64,000 nt of DNA from Pseudomonadota bacterium (GCA_018001635.1 JAGNHS010000004.1:1-64000), one strand, 5' to 3'; positions 25,761 through 34,477 are shown, counted from the first letter of the stretch. Translations and numbers: made by a program. Notes: generated from the sequence alone by a model not told the origin.

Positions 25761-27307
25761 TTTAAGGCTCCTAGTTTTAACGAAATATTTCCATTGTTAG
25801 AGGGAATTTCTAAAGTGGCCCAAAGACCTACTGCCGGTCTTGTAAATTCAACAACGAAAATATTGCTTGCATTGGGCACTATGCTTTTTCGTTCAGATTT
25901 AAGAGAACTATGCTTGAATGTTCCACTATTCGATTTCAATTGCACTTTGTTCCAGCTTGGCGACCAGTCTTTAGACGTATAATTTGTGAGCTTAACTTTT
26001 AGAGTTAAGTAATCATGCTTAGAAGAACTCCAGTGATAAGCAATCAATTCAGAACTATTCCCTTTAGACGATTTAATGATTGCTCTAGGCGCTGTGCTTG
26101 TTACAGTAGTTTGTTTTTTACAATTCACAGACTCAGTATGCGGAAGGATAATATTAGAGCTGAGCTTATAAGAAGAAAAAAGCGAACCCTTTGAAAAAAC
26201 CAAAAGATTTGTTTCTTCATTCGCCCTTGATGTTCTTATCAGCAGATTTTTGCCTAGCTTCTGAGCTTGAAAATATTTGGACTCTCCAACAGCTATGTAA
26301 TCCGGCGCATATTCAAAACACAAAACTGCAGAAAGACCTGGACGTACGTTTATGTTTTGAGCTTCAGCTTTATTACTGAGAAAATAAAAAAAACAGAAGA
26401 CAAGCATTTTTATTCCTAACTTTGAACTATTACGAAAAATGCTTTGTTTTGACGGAATATAGGGCCTAATTGATGGATAAAGTTTTTGACTAGCCATAGA
26501 CATTACAGCACCCACTTTAGGCATCATCATTGTTAATGCAGATTTACTTGCTGAATAAACTCCGGAACCAGCACCCACAATGAGTCCCTCACAGAATTGT
26601 GAAAGCAAAAATGGTGAGAAAAGCAGACTAACGGCTAAGATCAAATTCATTACAATAATCGTCGTGTAGCCACCTTCTACAGAATAGGCATCTGCAAAGG
26701 GAAGTCCTTTTAAAAATGCAGACAAAATGGACCAAATGATTGGCCAGCAGGCTACTAAACACAAATTCTTGAAAAGATTCTTTGGAAGGTTTGCTGTACT
26801 TTCAAATAAGTTTCCGAGAATGAGAAAAGGTCCAGTTACTAAAAGGATCATCCAATAGAAATGATAAAAGGCGACGAGTAAGAATCTTGCGAAGTATAAA
26901 ATCAAAAAGGATGCGGAAACAAAAAAAGAAAGCATCAAATCGTTTCCAAATTGAAGTAACGATGTGACATTTGCCGAATAACTATCAGCCTTTTGACTAG
27001 CTGCTTTGAGAAACTCATCAATTCCTTGAAGGTTATCGATTGATAGTGCAATTTCTTGCCCTAAATCTCTAATGAAAGTTGATAATCCCGGAAATGCTAC
27101 GAGTAAAAGAGCGGTTAGGATTAACTTTTTAACTCGTGTAACCACTGCTCCCTGGATTCCTAAGTCTTCGGTGTAAGCAAAAAGAACGCTCAAAAGAAAA
27201 AGAGGTAGCAAGGCCAAGTGAGCTATATGATCCGTGTGCTGATAGAGCCTTTCTGCAATAGGTGCTAACTTTTCGTATTGTTCGATATTAGGTGTAGGAG
27301 GGGTCAT
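25757..27307 (-). CDS. VirB6/TrbL-like membrane protein fused to a VirB9-like domain
   Basis: Residues 1-290 resemble VirB6/TrbL: several helices, a central block with FYWMILLVTGPFLILGNLFE and a helix pair with SLLFSPFLLSQF before a small-residue stretch. Residues 301-317 are a second hydrophobic segment with a signal-peptidase-like end (NKAEAQ). The remaining 200 residues are beta-rich and fit a VirB9/TraK-like periplasmic protein: LCFEYAPDYIAVGESKYF, LLIRT, ETNLLVFS, then LTLKVKLTNYTS. The frame is continuous. An internal ATG at 26407 with a good binding site could also yield the VirB9-like part alone. Fusion of these two components is unusual; the VirB9 call is moderate. Confidence 0.7.
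   Translation of the reverse strand: MTPPTPNIEQYEKLAPIAERLYQHTDHIAHLALLPLFLLSVLFAYTEDLGIQGAVVTRVKKLILTALLLVAFPGLSTFIRDLGQEIALSIDNLQGIDEFLKAASQKADSYSANVTSLLQFGNDLMLSFFVSASFLILYFARFLLVAFYHFYWMILLVTGPFLILGNLFESTANLPKNLFKNLCLVACWPIIWSILSAFLKGLPFADAYSVEGGYTTIIVMNLILAVSLLFSPFLLSQFCEGLIVGAGSGVYSASKSALTMMMPKVGAVMSMASQKLYPSIRPYIPSKQSIFRNSSKLGIKMLVFCFFYFLSNKAEAQNINVRPGLSAVLCFEYAPDYIAVGESKYFQAQKLGKNLLIRTSRANEETNLLVFSKGSLFSSYKLSSNIILPHTESVNCKKQTTVTSTAPRAIIKSSKGNSSELIAYHWSSSKHDYLTLKVKLTNYTSKDWSPSWNKVQLKSNSGTFKHSSLKSERKSIVPNASNIFVVEFTRPAVGLWATLEIPSNNGNISLKLGALK
26405..26418 (-). promoter_or_regulatory. Internal ribosome binding site and start for the VirB9-like half
   Basis: Inside the fusion gene, TAGGA (26414-26418) stands 6 bases before an in-frame ATG (26405-26407). 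From there the product would be a 216-residue protein beginning with a signal peptide (MLVFCFFYFL to AEAQ) followed by the VirB9-like domain. This would allow both a fused and a free form. No expression data; inference from sequence only. Confidence 0.5.
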
Positions 27308-27972
27308 CGTGATACTCCCATTAAGGTTATATGTTCTGAGAATGCTCTCATTTTTCCGATCGCCTCGTATTCAGCTGATTGACTTTTAATATTTGAGGCC
27401 TGTTTTGATCCTTCATCTGCAATCATCTGCGATAACAAAGAAATGATTGTTGCTTGTGCAACCTGATTCTGACTTTCCAGTGTAATTAAAGTACCCACGC
27501 CGGAAGCGGTCATTTTGTTAGCGACCGCGGGTCCCACTTGAAGTGCGTTTTGCTCCATTTGCTTACCGGACTTAAATGCCGAGCGGGCCTCGTCTGATAA
27601 TCTTCCTGCAAGACTCATCGCCTGAGATATTTGACGTTCAATCTCGTCCGATTTTTCAGTTCGAAACTCTGGAGGAAGTGAATAGTATATTCTCTGGAGA
27701 CGACTTGTGGCCTCTCTTGGGTCCTTCCACGCATCTAGATTGTCTGGCTGAATGATTGCCTTAATAGATTCGAATCTATGAATGGTATCTTTGATACCAC
27801 GTAGCTCATCTTCTAATAGCTGTGTTTGGACTCTAAGTTGATTATAGGTATTGAGAGTATTTGTGATAATTTCAATTAGAAGCGGAAGATCAGCTCCCCA
27901 GAGATCCGCACGAGCCTGCGGTGCACTAAGTAAGCTTAAGAAGAATATCAAAGGTAAGCAAATTAAACGCAT
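27304..27972 (-). CDS. VirB5/TrbJ-like exported transfer protein
   Basis: The 222-residue protein has a signal peptide (MRLICLPLIFFLSLL, cleavage near ARADLW) and then a long helical region with coiled-coil character (YNQLRVQTQLLEDELRGIK). The later part (NALQVGPAVANKMTASGVGTLITLESQNQVAQATIISLLSQ, described here in two halves at about residues 146-186) has the pattern of TrbJ/VirB5 family proteins, which act as minor pilus components. It lies between VirB4 and VirB6 genes, the standard place for virB5, with overlaps of 4 and 10 bases. Confidence 0.8.
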   Translation of the reverse strand: MRLICLPLIFFLSLLSAPQARADLWGADLPLLIEIITNTLNTYNQLRVQTQLLEDELRGIKDTIHRFESIKAIIQPDNLDAWKDPREATSRLQRIYYSLPPEFRTEKSDEIERQISQAMSLAGRLSDEARSAFKSGKQMEQNALQVGPAVANKMTASGVGTLITLESQNQVAQATIISLLSQMIADEGSKQASNIKSQSAEYEAIGKMRAFSEHITLMGVSR

Positions 27973-30068
27973 GTGGTCTCCTTTTGAATATTTTCGGAAT
28001 TTGCAAGATTAAATAATTCTTGTGATGGATAAAGCCTCATAATTTGTGAGAACTTCGGAGTACCAAACCAAAACTCAGAGTATTCGTTTTTCTTGGACGA
28101 AATAGTTAAAAATCGTTTTACGTCAGATTCGGTCAAATCCAGAGTCCGGCTTAATATTTCACTATTCGCCGCTCCTTGAAGTAATATTCTATTAAACGAA
28201 TTCGTGATCACGAGCTTGGCAAAGGAATCGTTTCCGTAGTCGGCTAAGTTTTGTGTTACAGAAGCAATTCCTGCACCATATTTCCTTAAAGTTCGATACA
28301 TATCTTCCAGGAATCCTGAGGCCTGAGAGAAAAATTTCCAGACTTCATCAAAAACAATGATTGTTCTCTCAGCTTCTTTGCCTTTAAGACGATCCCAAAT
28401 GCCCTGAGTTAGAACCAAAATGGAAAGTCTTTGAAGCAAGGGGTCTGACTCAAGGTTTTTAAAATCAAAAGCCCGGATCTTATTATCTAAGAATTTCTCA
28501 ATATCTTCATTGGATTTACGTTCATCCCAATGGAGATAAGGACGGAGCCACAAGACGATATCCTCATATGCCTTTTCGGAACGCTCAGAGGCTTCATTTG
28601 ATAGAGCACTAAGAGAAAACGGCGAATCACTACAAGATTGCAATAGATCTTCAATGGCAACCTTATGTGAATGAGTTATGTGCGCTCCAGCACCACATAT
28701 ATTCTCAATGAGCGTTTTACAGTACCCGTTAGGTTGAAGTTTTAAACGTTTAAATGCCGCAACTATGAGATCTGTTGCTTTCTTTGCGTCAAGATCAAGA
28801 CTTGTTCCCCCAAGATGTGCAATTAGTTTTCTGTAAGAACCCCCAACATCAAAAATAGCAAGCGAACCCTTTGGAAAATCATGGATAAAGGATGCTAGAA
28901 GAGAATTCATCAAAAAGCTTTTCCCGGATCCCGAAGCTCCACATACAAAAGCATTAAAATTGAGGTTTGTAGGAGAAAAGAGATTTAGATGACAGGACTC
29001 GGAAGCACGAGAGACAAACTTTAAATGGCCTTCCTCCTGATGTCGGTTGAAATCCAATAGAACTGGGCACATGTGACTTAGATTTCCGCTAAGCATCTGT
29101 TGCTCACGAACTTTAATGGCAGTTGCTCCGGGTAAATGGGACGTGACAACTGAAAGCGTTCCAACCCCTTCGACGAAGAAGCCCGAGCCTGTGGCTCCGT
29201 TTATTTCTGAAACCATATTTTGCATTCGTTCTTCTAGTTTCTTTAGATTTTCGTCTGACATAATGATTGAGAGGCATGCGTTCGCTAAGGATTCTTTACC
29301 AGACGTAACCCTCATCAAGACTTCTTCAGAGGCGCTAACGTTTGTGCCGGATTCTAGATCAGCTAATTCATGAGCTTTACGAACAGAAAGCGCATGAGAA
29401 ACTCGTCTCTTTGTTTCTAGATCTTTTTTAATACGATTTTTATCAGGCATTCTGATTTTAAAAGAACATATGAAGTCATCGGAGGTCTCATACAAAGGCT
29501 GTAGACAATTATTCCAAGTTACCAATGGAAGATCTGTAAGACTTGCAGCCTTGATGAAGGATTTTGAAGCCTTAATGTAGTCTTCTTCCCAGGTTATATC
29601 GGGACTAATGAATCTTTCACCTTTTTCCTCTTGCCCGAGTATTCGCCTAATTATGTAAAGATATTCTTCCCTTGATCCCAAAACTGGATTTAGACCGATG
29701 TCTTCAAAAAGCTGCTTTAATGAAGAGACACCTGGAGTTTCACTTGAGGATTCAATCAAAAAGATTTTTGTATAGAGGCCGAAAGTGGGAAAAAGAGAAG
29801 AGCTCTTAGTTGATTCATTAAAAACAGCTCGGTCTAGTAATATCTGAGCTTCATAGTTGGAGGGAAGTCTAGATATAGCTTCTTTAAGTCGCTCAAAAAA
29901 GCCTTCGCTCTCGGGTCCCTGAAATCCAATCTCTAGCGAAGATGACGAAAGAGGCGAGCAACAAAAAAATCCAAGCTTTTTCTTGTCAATCTTTGTCAGT
30001 TCACCTTTTGCAGTCCAAATGGCTTGGATAAAATCTGAAGAGAGAGACAAACTCCTATCGTTTAACAT
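27963..30068 (-). CDS. virB4: VirB4-family conjugative ATPase
   Basis: The 701-residue protein has the VirB4/TraC layout, with an N-terminal CagE-like half and a C-terminal RecA-like motor. Walker A is CGASGSGKSF near residue 380, followed by the family motif IFDVGGSYRKL; Walker B is IIVFDEVWKFF near residue 580, followed by LRKYGAGIASVTQNLADY. VirB4 powers pilus assembly and substrate transfer and is the hallmark gene of conjugation systems. ATG 30068 is preferred to the adjacent TTG 30071. It overlaps the VirB3 gene by 14 bases and the VirB5 gene by 10 bases. Confidence 0.93.
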   Translation of the reverse strand: MLNDRSLSLSSDFIQAIWTAKGELTKIDKKKLGFFCCSPLSSSSLEIGFQGPESEGFFERLKEAISRLPSNYEAQILLDRAVFNESTKSSSLFPTFGLYTKIFLIESSSETPGVSSLKQLFEDIGLNPVLGSREEYLYIIRRILGQEEKGERFISPDITWEEDYIKASKSFIKAASLTDLPLVTWNNCLQPLYETSDDFICSFKIRMPDKNRIKKDLETKRRVSHALSVRKAHELADLESGTNVSASEEVLMRVTSGKESLANACLSIIMSDENLKKLEERMQNMVSEINGATGSGFFVEGVGTLSVVTSHLPGATAIKVREQQMLSGNLSHMCPVLLDFNRHQEEGHLKFVSRASESCHLNLFSPTNLNFNAFVCGASGSGKSFLMNSLLASFIHDFPKGSLAIFDVGGSYRKLIAHLGGTSLDLDAKKATDLIVAAFKRLKLQPNGYCKTLIENICGAGAHITHSHKVAIEDLLQSCSDSPFSLSALSNEASERSEKAYEDIVLWLRPYLHWDERKSNEDIEKFLDNKIRAFDFKNLESDPLLQRLSILVLTQGIWDRLKGKEAERTIIVFDEVWKFFSQASGFLEDMYRTLRKYGAGIASVTQNLADYGNDSFAKLVITNSFNRILLQGAANSEILSRTLDLTESDVKRFLTISSKKNEYSEFWFGTPKFSQIMRLYPSQELFNLANSENIQKETTCV

Positions 30069-30351
30069 CAAGATAAACCTTTCTGCTTCTAAATGAAGAT
30101 CCTAAGTAGAATCTTGGTTTTAAAAGAAAACTCACAACAAAACCTAAGTGCCCGACCTTTTTACCAATCGAACAAAGGCGTAAAGTGAAGAGCATCAATA
30201 AACCTAAAACCCAGGAAGCAAATACGGGAAGCTTAAGAGCTGAAAATGCAAAATTACTAAGCATCATAAGTGCAAAACTTGATACGATATGAGCTATTTC
30301 AAAGCCCCAAAGATGAGAGGTTTTAAGATGACATGTGGGATTGTTTCTCAC
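30055..30351 (-). CDS. VirB3/TraL-like membrane protein
   Basis: The 98-residue protein starts at GTG 30351, preceded by gaggtaa. It has a polar N-terminus, two adjacent membrane helices (residues 22-60) and a basic C-terminus (RFYLGSSFRSRKVYL), the usual VirB3 plan. Its place between the VirB2-like and VirB4 genes supports this. VirB3 is an inner membrane partner of VirB4. Similarity is mostly of size, topology and position, as VirB3 sequences vary widely. Confidence 0.7.
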   Translation of the reverse strand: MRNNPTCHLKTSHLWGFEIAHIVSSFALMMLSNFAFSALKLPVFASWVLGLLMLFTLRLCSIGKKVGHLGFVVSFLLKPRFYLGSSFRSRKVYLDVKR

Positions 30352-30353
30352 AC

Positions 30354-30638
30354 TTACCTCACAACTCGGCTTAGTAGATCAACGATGCTTTGGGCCCCAA
30401 ATAGAATTACTGAGCCAACAACCGCATAGATGAGATATTGTTTAGAGTTGGGATTGCCAGTGAAAAACTGAAACGCGGCGAACCCTAAAGCCATTACAGC
30501 CAGTATGGGCAATATCCCAGATAGTAGGGTTGTTTTTAGCCCCATTAAACTGGATTCCACGGAAGCATGCGCAGATGGCGCAGCTATTAATGCGACAATA
30601 AAAATCGCATAAAGACAAAAGACACTTTTATTTTTCAT
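30354..30638 (-). CDS. VirB2/TrbC-like pilin
   Basis: ATG 30638, with aaagg upstream, is chosen as the start; a longer frame to 30677 would add residues before the signal peptide. The product has a signal peptide ending near PSAHAS and a mature part of about 70 residues with two hydrophobic helices joined by a short polar turn with basic and Asn residues (GNPNSKQYL), the fold of VirB2/TrbC pilins. It is the first clear secretion gene of the operon. Confidence 0.8.
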   Translation of the reverse strand: MKNKSVFCLYAIFIVALIAAPSAHASVESSLMGLKTTLLSGILPILAVMALGFAAFQFFTGNPNSKQYLIYAVVGSVILFGAQSIVDLLSRVVR

Positions 30639-30707
30639 TTTAACCTTTCTAGGCAAAGCGATAGCGACGTAACTCAAAAGAATACGATTAGCGATCGGAA
30701 CTATTTA

Positions 30708-31232
30708 TTATGAAGCATTCATTACAGACGCTTTTTCATTAGACGTTATTGCGTTCTTTGCAGACCGCAGTACGTTGGGAAAAAGTGCTATCGAAATGTT
30801 TTCTGAAAATTCTTTCGGTATTAAATAAACGTGTAATTGCAGCTCAAGGTAACTAAACTTCTTATTGTACCAAATTGCTCCTACATGATGACGCTTATCA
30901 TTTATCCAAATGACACAATCATAAAGTGGTCGCTCCCGAAACTTCTCCGATTGGATATCTTGAACATTTTCTCGATTATTTAGAAGTTTAGAAACAACTT
31001 GATTTTTAAAATCGTCTTTAGGAAATAGGATAAACCGCATAGTGGGCTGATCCTTAGGAATCTTAGTTAAGTTTAACTTAAGATCTAGGACCCCCCTAGG
31101 CCTATAGTTATCCCAGACGGTACCAATATTTTCATATTGCCCGTCTCCTAAAAATCTTACGATAGATATAACGGGCTTACCTTTAGGAAAGTTTGTTGAT
31201 GCGGATGAGTTAGGACTATTTTCATTATTCAT
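30708..31232 (-). CDS. Unknown protein with an internally duplicated DUF736-like motif
   Basis: The 174-residue product has no signal peptide. Two halves share one pattern: residues 35-73 (ENIGTVWDN, then LDLKLNL and FILFPKD) and residues 116-153 (HHVGAIWYN, then LELQLHVYL and IALFPN). The IG.VW.N element recalls DUF736 proteins found in many conjugative elements, but the family call is tentative. It heads the transfer operon about 70 bases before the VirB2-like gene. Possibly a single-strand-DNA or nucleic-acid binding OB-like protein; that is inference. Confidence 0.65.
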   Translation of the reverse strand: MNNENSPNSSASTNFPKGKPVISIVRFLGDGQYENIGTVWDNYRPRGVLDLKLNLTKIPKDQPTMRFILFPKDDFKNQVVSKLLNNRENVQDIQSEKFRERPLYDCVIWINDKRHHVGAIWYNKKFSYLELQLHVYLIPKEFSENISIALFPNVLRSAKNAITSNEKASVMNAS

Positions 31233-31239
31233 TTTTGTA

Positions 31240-31268
31240 TCCCCAAAAATTTTTTCTTGACCTGGGGA
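31240..31268 (-). promoter_or_regulatory. Possible hairpin covering the ribosome binding site of the transfer operon
   Basis: On the minus strand TCCCCA (31268-31263) can pair with TGGGGA (31245-31240). The latter GGGGA is the likely ribosome binding site of the gene starting at 31232. Such pairing could limit translation. The stem is only 6 bp with a 17-base loop, so this is weak. Confidence 0.3.
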
Positions 31269-31386
31269 CTGAGCTTCGGCATTCTTACGAACACGAAGCT
31301 CTGGTCCACTGTTAGGAAGTGAAATCGTCTCTCTACCAAGATACGGCGATTTTAATTCCAGGTTGGGTCAGGGCTTTTTGTTTTTA

Positions 31387-31584
31387 TTACATTGTTCCTT
31401 CAGCGCCATTTGCTGAGCTGTTGTTTTCTCTTAGTGTTCCCTCAGCTCCGCCACCATGCTTTTCTTTGCCCCCGCTGCCAGTGCCTTCTTGGCCTCCACT
31501 ACTATTGCCCTCAGCTCCGCCGATTGCGAACGCTTGAACCCCTGAAAGTATAATTACCGCTAAAAGGACAGTTAAAAATCTCAT
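31387..31584 (-). CDS. Small exported glycine-rich protein
   Basis: The 65-residue product has a strong ribosome binding site (aaggag, 8 bases before ATG 31584), a signal peptide (MRFLTVLLAVIILSG to AFA) and a mature part of about 45 residues made of Gly, Glu, Ser and Asn with three AEGT/GAEG-type repeats (GGAEGN, GGAEGT, NGAEGT) and one GQEGT variant. No fold is expected from such composition. It lies between the transfer operon and the divergent regulator gene. Function unknown. Confidence 0.65.
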   Translation of the reverse strand: MRFLTVLLAVIILSGVQAFAIGGAEGNSSGGQEGTGSGGKEKHGGGAEGTLRENNSSANGAEGTM

Positions 31585-31716
31585 TTTTTGTCTCCTTACT
31601 AAATTAAGTGATCATTAAGTCATTCAGGTACTTATATACGAACTTGAACTCTGGCAAATAAAAACTGCATATTTTTTCTTGCCGACGCAATAAAATTTCG
31701 TTAATGGTCTAAAACT

Positions 31717-32532
31717 ATGAATTTCAGCCAGTTTTTAATAGAACGAAGAACGCAAAAAAATATACATTCTTCTAAGGATCACTTCGAGAGTCTGGGTGGC
31801 GAGAAAATGCTTGGAATTTCTTTGAGGCATTTTCAACAAATTGAATCAGGCAAGTATCCGCCCTCAGAGAAACTTTTGGTCTCAGTATTTAATAAGACAT
31901 CTCCCAGTAGCTACCGTGCGCTTTTTCTTGCTTATTTCCATTCTACGCAAAAAGAAAACAAAAACGCAAAAGCTCTGAGTGAATATCTTGAACATCATCT
32001 CTCGCCTGCAGTTGATACAGTTGCAAAAAGTGTGTGGGAAGAGGGGCGACCTCTTATGTATTACTCAGAAGAGCAACTTGAATTTTTTATTCAAAATCCA
32101 GATGCGCTGAAATTTCATAAACGTCTTATGCTATTTGATAAAGTATCTGCTAGAAAAACCGGAATCTATCCTTCGAAATTAAAAATATTAGAACAATTAG
32201 AGCTCATTACGATAAAGGACGATACAATTTATCCAAGCAGAACTCTATATAGAATCCCAACATATGAAAATTCTGGTCCAAGGCAAACCTCGAAGGGTGC
32301 GGATTATATCAAAAAGCATTTAGAAGTTTATCTCTCAAAAGAAGGTGCTCCGAATCAGGTATTGGCACAAGCTATGCAATTAGTGAGTCCCTCGGTAGCT
32401 AAAAGAATCTTGGAACAGATGGAATCCTTTAAAAAGTGGGTACAATCAACAGCTAGCGACGAGACGGATGAGACAAAAGTTCCTTTGATATTTATTGGAT
32501 TTGCAAAAGCCTTAGACCGAAAGGAACTATGA
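31717..32532 (+). CDS. HTH-type transcriptional regulator
   Basis: Residues about 25-55 form an XRE-like helix-turn-helix (GEKMLGISLRHFQQIESGKY), and a larger C-terminal domain with helical character follows, of a kind seen in regulators of Bdellovibrio-like bacteria. The 271-residue product has no membrane segment. It is the first gene of a three-gene unit, overlapping the MFS gene by 4 bases (ATGA). It probably controls this unit and perhaps the divergent Gly-rich gene across the 132-base spacer. Ligand and targets are unknown. Confidence 0.7.
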   Translation: MNFSQFLIERRTQKNIHSSKDHFESLGGEKMLGISLRHFQQIESGKYPPSEKLLVSVFNKTSPSSYRALFLAYFHSTQKENKNAKALSEYLEHHLSPAVDTVAKSVWEEGRPLMYYSEEQLEFFIQNPDALKFHKRLMLFDKVSARKTGIYPSKLKILEQLELITIKDDTIYPSRTLYRIPTYENSGPRQTSKGADYIKKHLEVYLSKEGAPNQVLAQAMQLVSPSVAKRILEQMESFKKWVQSTASDETDETKVPLIFIGFAKALDRKEL

Positions 32533-33713
32533 AGGAAAAGGACGAGAATAGTTTTCTCTCAAAGATTACGTTCATATCAAGCCTAGGCGATTTCATTTCA
32601 TATTTCGCCGTGCTTGTTATGGTAAATGACTTATCCAAGAGCGTTGCCGTTGCTGCTTATTCAATTACTATTCGTACTATGGCTGTAGCCCTCGGCGGCG
32701 CATGCTTCCCGTACTTTTCGAGGTATTTTTCCACCAAGAAATTGATTTTATCATCGCAGTTATTATCAGGTGTCGTCATCGCTATTTTAGCGCTTTACTG
32801 GACATTTGGTTCTAATCACTCTGTTCTTTTGATTTTCGCTCTTCTTTTTATTGAGACCTTTTTAAAACAAATATTTGATGGCGCAAAAGAAGTGAAATCT
32901 AAATCACTTGGCGACGAGGACGCACAAAGAGGACTTCAGGCCCAACTGCTTCATGGATTTTATGGAGCGCAATTTTGGGGCCCCATCGCAAGTTTCTTTC
33001 TTTTGAAGAATCTGCCGTTAGTTGTTCCGCTCTGGATTGATGTAGCTTCATTCTTTATTGCTATGGTCATGGCCTCAAGGCTTAGTGATTCATTTCTTCC
33101 TGTTAAATATAAACTCTTTGCTCCTCTAAACTATTTAAAAAATAACAAAGATCAAATGAAGATTTTCTTCTTGAGATCCGTTGGGATGTGGGTCCCCATC
33201 GGAATTTTTAATTATATGCTTTTCCCCACAATCCAATCTCATTATGGCCTCGAGCTTATTAACTCAGCTTGGGTTTATGTCGCGATTGGCTTGGGTTCTA
33301 TGATTGCGACTGGATTCTTAAAAGAAGATTTTAAAACTCTCAGGCTCATGTCCGATTGGAAAATCGCAGCTATCGGATTTTTTGCCCTTGGACTCACACG
33401 GTTCGCGTTCATATCATTGCCAACCTTCCCGATGGCTCTAGCTGTTTTGGCCATAGGTGGCATTTGCAATGGCGCCAATGCCACCGCAACTCAGTCAATT
33501 CGACGTAAAGTTACTACTACAGCCCAGTTGCCGGAGTTTATAGGTTTAGAGCTTTTGGTGGGGAGAGTTACTGATATTGTTGTGTCGACGATATGTTTTC
33601 TTCTACTGCAACACCAGCTAATGACTTATAAAGTGGGCATGATTTTATCCGCCGTTTCACTGTTTGCATTGGGCATTGTGGCAAATCAGCCTTCAAGTGC
33701 GAGACGATCATGA
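32529..33713 (+). CDS. MFS-type transporter
   Basis: The 394-residue protein has about twelve membrane helices in two halves, with a long cytoplasmic loop between helices 6 and 7 (near residues 190-212). A short polar N-terminus (KEKDENSF) precedes helix 1, and GDFISYFAVLVMVND fits the start of MFS exporters related to the MFS_3 / enterobactin-exporter type. Substrate is unknown. Both ends overlap neighbours by 4 bases, so expression is tied to the regulator and the protease-like protein. Confidence 0.8.
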   Translation: MKEKDENSFLSKITFISSLGDFISYFAVLVMVNDLSKSVAVAAYSITIRTMAVALGGACFPYFSRYFSTKKLILSSQLLSGVVIAILALYWTFGSNHSVLLIFALLFIETFLKQIFDGAKEVKSKSLGDEDAQRGLQAQLLHGFYGAQFWGPIASFFLLKNLPLVVPLWIDVASFFIAMVMASRLSDSFLPVKYKLFAPLNYLKNNKDQMKIFFLRSVGMWVPIGIFNYMLFPTIQSHYGLELINSAWVYVAIGLGSMIATGFLKEDFKTLRLMSDWKIAAIGFFALGLTRFAFISLPTFPMALAVLAIGGICNGANATATQSIRRKVTTTAQLPEFIGLELLVGRVTDIVVSTICFLLLQHQLMTYKVGMILSAVSLFALGIVANQPSSARRS

Positions 33714-34477
33714 ATGGAATTGAAGATATTCTTTCAATAGCTTCTTTCGCTGTAGAAATCTACGATAACTTAAATATCAATGGCATTGGTACGGCATTTT
33801 TTATTAGAAGAAATAATGAACTTTTTTTAATTACCAATTGGCATATAGTAACTAATCGAAATGCTTTTACAAATGTTACTATAGGCAAATTTTTGCCTCA
33901 TAAATTGATCGCTTCCGTTCCGCTACTAAAAGATAGAAAAGTTATTTTTGCCAAACTATCAGTACCTCTAATTGACAAAGCAGGTCTACCATTATGGAAA
34001 ACGCACCCTCTTTTTAAAAGTCATCATGTGGATATAGTTTCTATTAAAGTTGAAAATAGAGATGATGTATTACCCATTAATGAGATTCCATCTTTGAGAC
34101 CAATCAAAGTAAGTATTGGTGAAGAAGTTACAATTAATGGGTTCCCTTTGGGACTGGAATTTGGCCCGTATCCAATATTTAAGAAGGGATTTATTGCTAC
34201 CGAACCAAATATTGACTTGAAAGATCTTCCGATAATATTAGTCGATTCTGCCACAAGATCAGGAATGTCGGGATCACCCGTTTTTGTATCTCGCACGGAT
34301 ACTTATACTGAAGATATTACCAACGATACCGTTATGGAAGGCGGAAAATTTTATAAATTCCTGGGAGTATATTCAGGCAGGTATGGTGTTGATGAAGCAA
34401 ATAAAGAATCTTTACATTTAGGAATTGTCTGGAAAGCAAGTTTATTAGAACAACTACTTACTATTGACGGAAGGTAA
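33710..34477 (+). CDS. Trypsin-like serine protease without signal peptide
   Basis: The 255-residue protein shows the chymotrypsin-fold triad: His45 in ITNWHIVTN, Asp108 in HHVDIVSIK and Ser187 in SGMSGSPVF. The N-terminal GIGTAFFI strand and the closing GVYSGRYG-like strand fit the fold. No signal peptide or membrane helix is present, so it should act in the cytoplasm unless exported by another route. The gene overlaps the MFS gene by 4 bases. Cytoplasmic trypsin-like proteases often occur in defence or stress modules, but no partner effector is evident here. Confidence 0.82.
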   Translation: MNGIEDILSIASFAVEIYDNLNINGIGTAFFIRRNNELFLITNWHIVTNRNAFTNVTIGKFLPHKLIASVPLLKDRKVIFAKLSVPLIDKAGLPLWKTHPLFKSHHVDIVSIKVENRDDVLPINEIPSLRPIKVSIGEEVTINGFPLGLEFGPYPIFKKGFIATEPNIDLKDLPIILVDSATRSGMSGSPVFVSRTDTYTEDITNDTVMEGGKFYKFLGVYSGRYGVDEANKESLHLGIVWKASLLEQLLTIDGR

